From Phlegmacium glaucopus (taxonomy: Eukaryota; Basidiomycota; Agaricomycetes; Agaricales; Cortinariaceae): a stretch of DNA of 64,000 nucleotides. The notes below the pieces were generated by a model. That model was not told where the DNA came from, searched no databases, and was given only the letters and a program-made list of their open reading frames with translations. The position numbers and the translations under genes are program-made. Below are positions 55,151-64,000 of the stretch, piece by piece (positions within the stretch are counted from its first letter, which is position 1; each line of letters starts with the position of its first letter). The stretch covers positions 256,420 to 320,419 of the forward strand of contig MU130073.1 of assembly GCA_015039465.1 (NCBI GenBank), read 5' to 3'.

Positions 55151-58100
55151 TCACACCGCCTCTTTCTCTGCCTCTTTGTTAACCCCCATGTTCTCCTTTT
55201 CCTCACTCTCCTCTCGTCTTCGCCACTCCTTTTCTATAGCTTCCTGTGCTTGTTCTAGCTCTGTTCCTTTCCTTGGTATGAATAGTCTCAGTCTTCTGGA
55301 GCTGAACTTTCCTGATATTGGCAGTCCTTCTAGTGTTTCGAGGTGATATGAATGATGAATTTGTTTTGTGATGCGTCGTGGTGCTGAAAACTTTGGTAAG
55401 AGTTTCCTTTCCGTTTTAAATGTGTAGTCTAAGTCACTCCTGTATACCTGTACTAGATCTCCCAACTTGAAGACCACTTCTCGGGGAGGGTGCGCTAAGA
55501 CTTGTTTGTCAAATGCTACCTTGCGACGGTGGGCATGTTCGATGATTTGTGCGTACCCGTCAAAGCGGTGTTGATCAACGTAAGCCATTTGTGTTTCTAT
55601 TTCATTAACTGTTGGTGTAGTTGATGTTTCGGCAGATAGTGTTGGTTTCGTGTTTACGACTAGACCTAGAAGGAGTTCGTTGGGTGTGTATTTCAGGTTT
55701 GGGAGAATGCGATTGTTGATATGGCGGATGGCAGCATCGAGATGGTCTGGCCAGTTGGTTGGTATTTCCATTGTTGTGTACTTGTCTTCACCCAGGTCTG
55801 GTGCACACATTCGTTTTAATCGATCTAACAATATTCTGTTGGTGCCTTCAAGGAGTTCGTTAATCCATGGAGAGTATGCCGCGCAGATTTCCAGACTCGT
55901 TCCCCGTTCGTCACATTCCTCTTTGAGTTCTTTGTTGTCGAACTCTGGTCCTCCGTCTACCATCAACGTCTCTGGGGCTGTGAAGAGGTCACAGATGCTG
56001 CTGTAGCTCTTCCTCGATGATTTGCCTGTGGCTGCTGATTTTAATTTAGTCACCCATACTCGTTGTGAATATAGGTCCATCCACAGTCCAAGTTTCGTGA
56101 AACCACCTTTTCCTTTTGGCAGTGACAACGTGTCCGCTACCATGAGTTCGAATGGATGACGTCTAGTTATGGGCTCTAGGAGCGAATGAAGGTGCGTTGT
56201 TCCGAATCCTTTGCATTTTCCGCAGTCCATAATCGCCTTTGTGATAGACTGGTCCATTCTTGGGCTGGTGATTTTGTCCAAGAGCTTGGCTTTAATGTTG
56301 TCTCGGTGGAAATGGCCATGATTCCGGTGTTCCTCCCAGGCCAATGCTACTGTCTCTTCCTGCGTCACACACTCCAGTCTTGCTCTGGCTCTTACTGACC
56401 CATCCCCTACCCTCCACAACCGCCCTTCTTCAATCATGTACCCTTTAGCTTTATGTCGTGCTCTCCTTTGTACGCGGAGACTCTTTCCTCGGTCAAGCTC
56501 CAGTATTGAGTCGATGATTTCAATAAAGACTTTCTCTTTTGCGAAGCGTGTTCGTAACGCAGTATATGTGGCCTCGGATTGAGTCGTTTGGACGTAGAAC
56601 ATGTCGTTGGCCAGCCTGGTGCGTGCTTCCCAGTCTTCGCTCACTGTCCACTCATGCCCGTCTCCAGGTTCTTTGGGTAAGTTAACAAACTTCCGACTGA
56701 TACCGTCTGCTACTACGTTGAGGCGTCCTGGTCGATGACGAACATCGATGATATTGTGTGCTAGGACTGCGTCTCGCCATCTTGCGTGAGTTGAATTGAG
56801 TGTTTTGTTTAGGAGGTGGTCTCTAAGTGCTTGACAGTCTGTTTCGAGTTCGACTGGGTAACCCCATATTATGTCGCTAAACTTATCTAGACTATGTTTT
56901 AATGCACCAAATTCGAGGATGAATGGTTTGTATTTTTCTTCTGTTGTTGAAGTTCGTTTTGATGCGAAGCCTATCGGGTGAGCTGTTGTCTTCTCTGTTC
57001 CATTGGGCATTACTGTAGTGAACCTTTGTGTCAGCATTCCTGCAAACCCATATTTGCAACCATCGGTTGTTACAATAAATGGTGTTCCATCGTATTTTGG
57101 CCCTTTGAGTACTGGCTCACTTGTTAGTGCGACTTTCAACCGAAGAAAGGCATGGTCATGCTCCTTTTTCCACAATCCTACAAGTGAGTGCCCTTTCATG
57201 GCGCGGGTGTAGGCCGCTTTCCCTTTGAGTTTGGGTAGCTCTAGTTTGCGTGTGAGATCGGTGAGTGGTTGTGCTATGGATGCATATCCTTTTATGAGGG
57301 GTCGAAAGTAACCCGTTATACCTAGGAACGAGCCTAGGTTTTGTAGGTCGGTTGGTGTTTTCCAATCCGCGATGGCTGTTAGTTTTGTCAAGTCTGGTTT
57401 AATACCATCTGGGCCAACTCTTCCACCTGCGAACGTCGCCTCCGTCATGAAAAACTTGGATTTTGTTGCTGAAATGGATAGTCCTGTTTCGTTTATTCTT
57501 TTGAATAGGCGCTCTGTATCTGCAAGCATGGCTTCAAACTCGTCTCCGCCCATGCCGCCATCATCAACAAACAATTCGATTATCATTCCCGTAAAATCGC
57601 CCAGGGCATTTGCTGTCATTTCTGCGAATGTGGATGGTGCGCCTGTGAGACCGAACGGCATTCTTTTATATGCAAAGTATCCTCTCCCTTCAACATAAAA
57701 GCATACATATGGCTGATCTTCTGGTTTGATTTCGCAGGCATAAAACCCATTGGCGAAGTCGAAAATTGTTACCCATCGATGGCCACTTAGATTTTGTTGC
57801 TTTAACCTGATGTCACCTTGAGGCATAGGCGGTACTTTGGTAACTTGGTTTAATTCAGCAAAGTCTTGACAGACTCTCCATTTGTTCTGTACTTGTGGGG
57901 GGTTGGAGTCAGGAGTTGTCGTTTCTTTTGGTGGTAGATCCTCAAATGCTGAAGGAAATCCTGCTGCTATGCACTGGTCGTTTACGCGGTGTTGCAGTGG
58001 ATTAGGGAGATAGGCACCATCGGATAACGTACACGTGATACATAGATTAGATAAGCAAGGGCAGTACAGAGCGCCCAGTAGGTACAAACAAGACAGCTCT

Positions 58101-58934
58101 TCCATCGCTAAAGCAACCGCGCCCTCCTCCAGCAGTTTGTCCAGTGTAAGTCCATCGCCTTCGTGTGTTTTCTTTGCTAATGTTGTTGCTCCACAGCACT
58201 TCACATCTCGGTGAGCTATTGGTCTTATGATATCTGCTGCCAGCATTTTATCGATGACATTGTTGAAGAATTCTTTTTGAGGTGGGCTCTGTGGTCTTTG
58301 GTTAATCTTTGTTCGGAATTGCTTATCGCGTGGTATGTTTAGATGATGGGCTGCTCCTTCCACTGTCGTGACTTCGCTCATTGACAGCGCAAAGCAATTT
58401 GCATTCTCCGATATTAATTTCTGGACTGCCTTGTGTTGTGTTGGCGTTAGGTCCTGCCCGATTGTGACTTCAGCCAGGATCGCTGCTACGCGTGCGGGGT
58501 TGAATGGGTCTGTCTTCCTTGTTAGCAGATTTGGTTCGAAGATTTTTGCGATTTCTGGTTGTTCTATTCCTGGGTGTTCAGGGTTGTCTCCAGCAATTTC
58601 GTCTAGGAGCCATATTGATCGCCAGTTTTCATTTGGTGCATGTTTATCTTGCTCCAGGTTGATTTCGCTAAGTTTTTCATTGATATTAGTCAGACAGGAT
58701 TCACTGTTATATTGGAGCTGGCTCGGAAGACTTCCCTCAAGGGGGATCGCAAATCCCCCATGAAGTTTGTGTGCTTTTAAGTCGCTTTCTGGTTCCTTTA
58801 TTGGTTTGGCTATTGCTTCCTCTGTTACATTGGTCAAACAATTAATTGGCTGTTTGATAGGTGGATATATGATGTTTGGGACTTCCCTCGAGGGGGATAG
58901 TATTTTATCCCCCGAAACATCAATGAGCTGTTTT
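55151..58934 (-). CDS. Gypsy pol: RT, RNase H, integrase
   Basis: The frame stays open on the minus strand from the MULE-like insertion edge to TAG-side stop at 55151. RT begins around WRVCQDFAELNQVTKVPPMP and has the active site in IELFVDDGGMGGDEFEAML (FVDD in place of YxDD). RNase H has FIVTTDGCKYGFAGML and later HKLDTDCQALRDH-like residues. Integrase has the zinc-binding HRDNIKAKLLDKITSPRM...CGKC region. Its catalytic acids are in VADTLSLPKG, VDGGPEFDNKEL and INELLEGTNRILLDRL. A C-terminal LGDLVQVYRSDLDYTF domain follows. All catalytic blocks appear present. The N-terminal end is cut only by the inserted element. Confidence 0.9.
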
Positions 58935-60833
58935 CAGTACTTTTCTGTCCCCCACCAGATCTGATCAGATTCTGAGCAGTTCTGATCAGATCTGATCAGA
59001 ACTGCAATACTTATAAGTTAATTCAGTACTTTTCTGACCAGTTCTGATCAGATCTGATCAGAACTGCAATACTTATAAGTTAATTCCTACTAACTCATCT
59101 TTTTCTAACTTTTCTAACATATTAATTTAAATTTAAATGGATGATTGCTGGGGATTAGTTACTAATACATTACATTAGAATCATAGAATGTATTCAATTG
59201 ATATAAGAAAAATGAAATAAAGGCAGTAGATGGTCAAAATAGGTGGCTAAGTGTATAAATGGGTGAGTAGAGTGTAGAAATAGGTGTGAATGGGTGGGTG
59301 GGTGGTAGAAATGGTGTGAAATGGGTGTATGGATGGTTGAAATGGGTGTATTGGTGCTCGAAACGGGTCCTTGGTGGTTGAAACGGGTGTACTCGTCGTC
59401 GTACACGTATATTCCTCGTCGTACGGGGGTGTTCGTCGTCATGGGTGTGTAGTCGTCGTTGTAGGGGGGTATTGGTCGTCGCCGGCGTGTACTCGCCGTC
59501 GTAGGGGGGTATTCGTCGTCGTGGGCGTCTATTCGTCGTCGTGGGCGTCTATTCGTTGTCGTGGGCGTCTATTCGTCGTTGTAGGGGGGTATTTGTCGTC
59601 TTGGGCGCCTATTCGTCATCGTGGGCGTGTACTTGTTGTTGTAGGGGGGTATTTGTTGTTGTCGGCGTCTATTCATTGTTGTCGGCGTGTACTCGTTGTT
59701 GTAGGTGGTATTCGTCGTCATGGGCGTCTATTCGTCATCGTGGGCGTGTACTCGTCGTTGTAGGGGGGTATTCGTTGTTGTGGGCATCTATTTGTCGTCG
59801 TAGGGGGGTATTTGTCGTTGTGGGCGCCTATTCGTCATTGTGGGCGTGTATTTGTTGTTGTAGGGGGGTATTCGTCGTTGTGGGCGTCTATTCGTCGTCG
59901 TGGGCGTGTACTCGTCGTCGTAGGGGGGTATTCGTCGTTGTGGCCGTCTATTCGTCGTCGTCGGCGTGTACTCGCCGTTGTAGGTGGGTATTAGTCGTTG
60001 TACACGTGTACTCATCGACGTACACGTGTATTCGTCGTGGTACACGTATATTCGTCGTCGTACGTGTGCACGTGTTGTTGTTCGCGTCGTTCGTTGTTGT
60101 ACATGCGTTGCGTCGTTGTACACGGCGTGTGTGGTTGTTGTACGGGTGTATGGGTCGTTGTACATGTTGTACGTCGTCGTCATTGACATTGTACATGACC
60201 TATTATAGTATGTTAGCAGTGAAGTGGAATAGAATGAAATAAAAAAAATATCCCCCCCTCCTGAGGGGGGGTTACCGTTGTCAGTCGTGATTCTTGTTGT
60301 TACGGTGCCTGTCGAAATGGGTGTTCTGGAAACGAGTGTGGTGGTGGTGGTGGTGTGAGAAACAGGGGGACGACATCAACAAACAGTAACGGGCACATCA
60401 CATGTGGTCACGTGATCACACCCCTCGCACTGAACAAAATACACGATCTTGATGGCGATAAGTCCTTGCTATCCTACCTGTATATATTGGTGAATTAATA
60501 TATTGCTAGTTTAATTTCTATAATTATATTATTTTTCTAGTAAAGTCAGGTGATTCATTTCCTAAGCTTGCAACTCAATTCTGCTCAGAATCTGCTCAGA
60601 AATAGTCAGATTCTGCTCGGAAATTGGTTGGATTCTGATCGGAAATTGGTCAGACTTGGATCTGATCAGATCTGATCAGAACTGGTCTTTCTGAGCAGAT
60701 CTGGTCAGAATCTGGTCAGAAAAATTGGCTCTATTACTGCCATTTGGGCTGGAAAATATTCTGACCGGATCTGATCAGATCTGACCAGAATTGGTCAGAT
60801 CTGATCAGATCTGGTGGATCACAGCAAAGACCT
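58935..60833. mobile_element. MULE-like nonautonomous element, 1899 bp, 9-bp TSD
   Basis: The flanks are AGCTGTTTT (58926-58934) and CGCTGTTTT (60834-60842), 8 of 9 matching. The ends are CAGTACTTTTCTGTCCCCCA and, reversed, AGGTCTTTGCTGTGATCCA, followed by GATCTGATCAGATC-like words as in the 334-bp MITE at 14876. Removing it restores an open Gypsy frame from protease (VDIKQ) to pol. The interior is mostly a 20/60-bp minisatellite and no transposase is present. Confidence 0.82.
59370..60190. repeat. Minisatellite: 20-bp monomers in a 60-bp higher-order unit
   Basis: Monomers include TATTCGTCGTCGTGGGCGTC, TATTCGTCATCGTGGGCGTG and TACTCGTCGTTGTAGGGGGG. Three successive kinds form a 60-bp period repeated about ten times. 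Because 60 divides by 3, several frames on both strands stay open (up to 233 codons), but these translations are plain repeats and I do not call a gene. Confidence 0.9.
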
Positions 60834-62960
60834 CGCTGTTTTATATCCACTGTTAGGTTTGCAAGTAGGCTTGCTGCAATGCCTCGCATGTTCGCGAACT
60901 GGTTTTCCAGAGTAACCCACTCTTTTCCATGAGGTATGTGGATGACATCTTCTGCATAGTCGTGTACTGCGTTGAATGCTTCTAGTAGCGGTTTTCCAAA
61001 CAGCATTGCCCACGCGCCGTTGCTATTGAATATTTCAAAGGTGCCTTTGCGGTTTGCCCCTCCGACTGTTACTTGTCCTATCCATACCCCAATTGACGGT
61101 ACGAGCCGACCATCTGCCATTCGAAGTACTCTTCCTGATGGCTTTGGTGTTGATAGTCGGCCTTTTGATGCTTGGTACATGGTTTCGTCAATTGCGTTGA
61201 CCAGGGCACCATCGTCAAATACACTTCGGAACCTCACTATCTCTCCCTTTGGTCCTGCTAATTCTACTCCATGTACGAATGGTTTGCTTGCTTCCCCTTC
61301 TCTCTTTCCTTTTAGGCTGCCAACGCTGTACAAGTCAAGAATATCTTTATTTTCTGCTTCGTTGTACAAGATCTTTGTATCTGGGATAACCGCTACGTCT
61401 GTTGGTAAAGCTCCCTCCCCTCGCATTGGGGTATACAGTCCATTGACAGGCCTATTCTCGTCCCTAAACAGTGGCTCGTCATGCTTAGGGACTTCCACTT
61501 GTTTCCTTCGCCATTCTGGGGTCATCAATGAAGCTTCCTGCTTTACATCGATGACCCTTCCCCTTTTCCCTGGTTTGCGAGTCGCTGGAGGTGTGCTAAT
61601 TCATCTGTGTTGTATGTTTGGATTTCATTTGATTCTGTAGCGACCATGTTGACGTTGATAGGTGATGCTGCTGCAGCCTCAGCTCTCTTCCGGATGGTTT
61701 GTGCGATTGATCGCCACCTTGCTTCGAATGCCGGTACTGCTGGTTGCACACATGGTGCAGGGTGGTGTCGCTGTCCACAAGTCCAACATTCACCTGACGC
61801 AACAGGGACAGTGCCTGGAGTAAGGGGATATGGTCTTGTCTCGCTAGGGCCCTTCCCGTTTTGACCATAAGTAGATTGCCACGTGGCTATTTGAATGTTA
61901 TATCGTGCGAGGCCTTCTGGGTTCTTTGGTTGGATGGGTAGTGCTTTATTGAGCACGTCTGCCAGTCGTTCATGGGCTGGTCTGTCGATGAAGGTACTGA
62001 GTGAAGGTCGAGGTATCAGTTGGCTACGCTGTGGTTGGTACTGGCTGGGGTTATAGCTGTGTTGCATTTGTGGTGAGAGGTTGATGTTTTGGAATGCCGC
62101 TCCGAGTGATTTTGAGGGTGTGTTTGGAATTGCAGGTATATAACGGGCTAAGTCCCATTCCTCTTCAATCTTTTCCATAATCTCTTCGAGAGTGATACTT
62201 CTTACAGTATCTGCAAACTGTTTCCACGTCATAGATTTTAAACCCACGAGTTTTTGGAGTGCTTTGGGAAGTTTCTTCCGTGTTGAAGCAACCAGCAGGT
62301 TGTTCGTATCAGGTATATCTCCTGCCAGTCTTTCAACCCTGTCTGCCCATACGACATGGGATAGTTCTTCTTCTGCTCCCACACTTGCTGCAACCCTCTT
62401 CCCTAGATCGCTTGGTTTTAATGTGGTTCCATCGAGTAGCGCCTGTTGTTCGGCTGTTGTTTTCTCTGTGATGGGTTTCTCTGGCCATTGAAGCTCGAAG
62501 GCTGCTCAGATTGCAACAAAGGATACTTTATCCGCGGTTTGAAGAGTTGAGAACCATGCTGTGGCTGGCGATTTTGCTTTCAATGAGAGTTGGAAGAATC
62601 TGACTTTCTCTGGTTCGGTGAGTCCCGTTTTCATCAGTATCATGCGTTCAAGTTTATTCATGAAATCCTGTGGATCTTGATCTTCAGGTTTTCCAGTGAA
62701 TGAGCAGTTGGTGACGTCTGTCATGTCTGGGTTGTCAAAATAGGAGTTGGGATCAGGGGATGATGATACTGTCGGAGCTTTCGAGATGTTGGGTGTTATC
62801 TCTTCTGGTGTCCAGACAGCGGGGGAGAAGGTGAATTGGGATGATGGTGAGGAGAAACCTGTCTGGGTTGAACCTGACTCGTCTGACTCTATGGTTGGTG
62901 TGGGACTACGAGTTGGGGGTAAATAACGTTCCTGGATGTCACGTTCAATGTTGTTTATGG
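60834..62960 (-). pseudogene. Gypsy gag-protease
   Basis: Gag reads from about 62960 (RYLPPTRSPT), through KPEDQDPQDFMNKLERMILM and SPATAWFSTL, to a TGA at about 62506 that looks like a CGA transition. It then continues open (WADRVERLAGDIPDTNNLLV) to the zinc knuckle CWTCGQRHHPAPC. A frame change near 61545 leads to the protease region with RSVFDDGALVNAIDETMY, SIGVWIGQVTVGG and AMLFGKPLLEAF. One stop and one frame change separate it from a continuous polyprotein; the frame change could be natural. Confidence 0.8.
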
Positions 62961-63160
62961 ACTGGCGTGGGGCTAGCCTGGTCCAAGGTTCTGAGGTTTG
63001 TAGCTGAATTGTAGAAACTGGTAGGGAGCAGGTTTACGAGAGTTTTGGTTTACTGGTGTTCTGGTTGGTTCTGGGTTTGTCTTATCTCGTGTTTGGTTTA
63101 TCTGTCTGGTTTTCCGTTATCGATGGGTTGCAGGGTAGGAATCCTTCTGTTGTCACCAGA

Positions 63161-63367
63161 TGGAGCAGTGCGATTGGACGAGGGACATAAACCGATAGTT
63201 GTGTGGTAAAGGATGATTCTTTTCTCGTCACGTCTTCCTTCCGCTTTGGGTTCTCCGGCTTTCGCCCGGCTGAGCCCGTAATCTACATCTAACTACTTTG
63301 TAATCTAGTTGTTTATCTGTAATCTACTTGTAATCCGTTGAGTACCCTGCCAGGTTGCACTGCCACA
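63161..63367 (-). repeat. 5' LTR of the Gypsy element
   Basis: It is 207 bp and matches 54784-54990 at all but one base. The internal side at 63160 reads, on the minus strand, TCTGGTGACAACAGAAGG, a plausible primer-binding site beginning TGG after two bases. Confidence 0.92.
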
Positions 63368-64000
63368 ACGCTACAACGAATTGAACCTCAGCAAATAGGA
63401 GGCGTTGGGACTGCATCCGTTACGGCAATAGGGATGGGAGACATCCACTTACACATAGGACCCAAGACGATCCTCATACTACGAGACGCCCTCTACATTC
63501 CAGGAGCCACCGTCCGCCTTATATCTGTCAGCGCCATCACGAGAGACTCAAAAGTCAATATCCTTTTCGATGACAAGTCATGCTACTTTGTTGATAGAAG
63601 CACAAACGAGACAATAGCTCAAGGATCACTCACTACTAAAAAGCTTTACTCCCTCAATCTCCACGACACCAGTATCGCTCATGCTTTTGTGACCACTCGC
63701 AACCCTAATATAGAAACTTGGCATCGTCGCCTTGGCCATGCAAATTACCAATCGATACAGGAAATGGCACGTAAAGGAATGGTAAAAGGTATGCCTACTA
63801 CCTTCTCCAATACCCCCTCTAAATGCGAATCCTGTATCCTGGGAAAGCAGACAAGGACGCCGATACCAAAGAGACGTGAGGATGGGCCGGGACACTTAGC
63901 GACTAGGAGACTGGAGAAGGTGTGGATAGATCTTACAGGTCCCACCGCCGTTCCATCCAGAAACGGCAATATATTTGTCATGAATATCATAGACGATTTC
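63368..64000 (+). CDS. Copia C pol continuation, open at window end
   Basis: After the ACGC duplication the frame continues as GGVGTASVTAIGMGDIHLHI and LRDALYIPGATVRLISVSAI. The GAG-pre-integrase block follows (WHRRLGHANYQSIQEMARKG) with Cys pair CESCILGKQ. The integrase core start is VWIDLTGPTAVPSRN, then VMNIIDDF. There is no stop, and this is the direct continuation of 53430-54783. Confidence 0.85.

Larger units (their letters stand above)
54784..63367 (-). mobile_element. Gypsy element, full length, 4-bp TSD ACGC
   Basis: LTRs of 207 bp at 54784-54990 and 63161-63367 differ by one base (a CpG transition near 54893). ACGC flanks both sides (54780-54783, 63368-63371). Minus-strand order is gag, protease, RT, RNase H, integrase, which is Gypsy order. 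A G-rich tract lies next to the 54990 end as a polypurine tract. The other end reads TCTGGTGACAACAG next to the LTR as the likely primer site. A 1.9-kb MULE-like insertion (58935-60833) splits protease from RT. Confidence 0.93.
53009..64000 (+). mobile_element. Copia C element (right end outside window), invaded by a Gypsy element
   Basis: LTR C is at 53009-53316, then GGTTATGGGCC, gag-protease at 53430-54783, and continuation from 63368 after the Gypsy insertion into GAG-pre-integrase and the integrase core. It reaches the window end still open. The 3' LTR and TSD cannot be checked. Confidence 0.85.

Noticed and set aside
59541..60242. 233-codon plus-strand ORF
   Set aside because: It is the translation of a 60-bp-period minisatellite; openness follows from the period, and the minus strand is open too.
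1..64000. CRISPR arrays, bacterial operons, tRNA and rRNA genes
   Set aside because: The sequence is clearly fungal nuclear DNA. No CRISPR-like repeat-spacer pattern was seen, and no tRNA or rRNA gene could be recognised by eye; a covariance-model scan would be needed to exclude tRNAs.

Overview
The window is from a filamentous basidiomycete, most likely an Agaricomycete. The evidence is intron-dense genes with 50-70 nt GT-AG introns, an NB-ARC/TPR (NLR-like) gene with a decayed paralogue, an F-box gene, a KDZ-type DNA transposon, and dense layers of Copia and Gypsy LTR elements. I could not assign a species from sequence alone.

Layout. 1-1735: decayed copy of the FACT histone-chaperone subunit POB3/SSRP1. 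2652-6579: four-exon NB-ARC gene ending in fifteen exact-length 42-residue TPR units. 7483-19303: a transposon cluster holding solo LTRs, most with perfect target-site duplications (TSDs), and an 8.2 kb KDZ element (10696-18850) with ~1.1 kb inverted arms. 19330-20960: a 5'-truncated, frameshifted NB-ARC/TPR paralogue. 22290-42791: the gene-rich core, with a TLG1/syntaxin-6 SNARE, a single-pass membrane protein, a histidine phosphatase, a CSC1/OSCA channel, an F-box protein and a GH47 alpha-mannosidase. Foldback and hAT-like elements lie between these genes. 43450-64000: a nest of retrotransposons. Copia A is split by Copia B and Copia C, Copia C is split by a Gypsy element, and Copia B and the Gypsy carry further DNA-transposon and LTR insertions.

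Main discovery candidate. The LTRs of at least four distinct elements (44749/51611, 53009, 43627, and 43450 once the nested LTR is removed) share one layout. A 22-24 nt block Y starts about 30 nt after a TATA-like box where one is visible. It is followed by a 50-55 nt segment that begins with a donor-like GT (decayed to AT in one copy) and ends in AG, then a block X, a short spacer, and then Y and X again joined directly. The LTR therefore appears to hold a leader exon-intron-exon and, next to it, an already spliced copy. A related 412 bp LTR family (9348 and 18892) shows a simpler Y-GTRAGT...-Y-X form. I infer that the 5' leader RNA is spliced inside the LTR and that the spliced form is written back by reverse transcription.

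Limits. Gene functions come from reading translations and remembered family motifs. No database search was run. Exon borders were placed by hand and are firm for TLG1, the first NB-ARC gene and the KDZ cargo gene, and approximate elsewhere.
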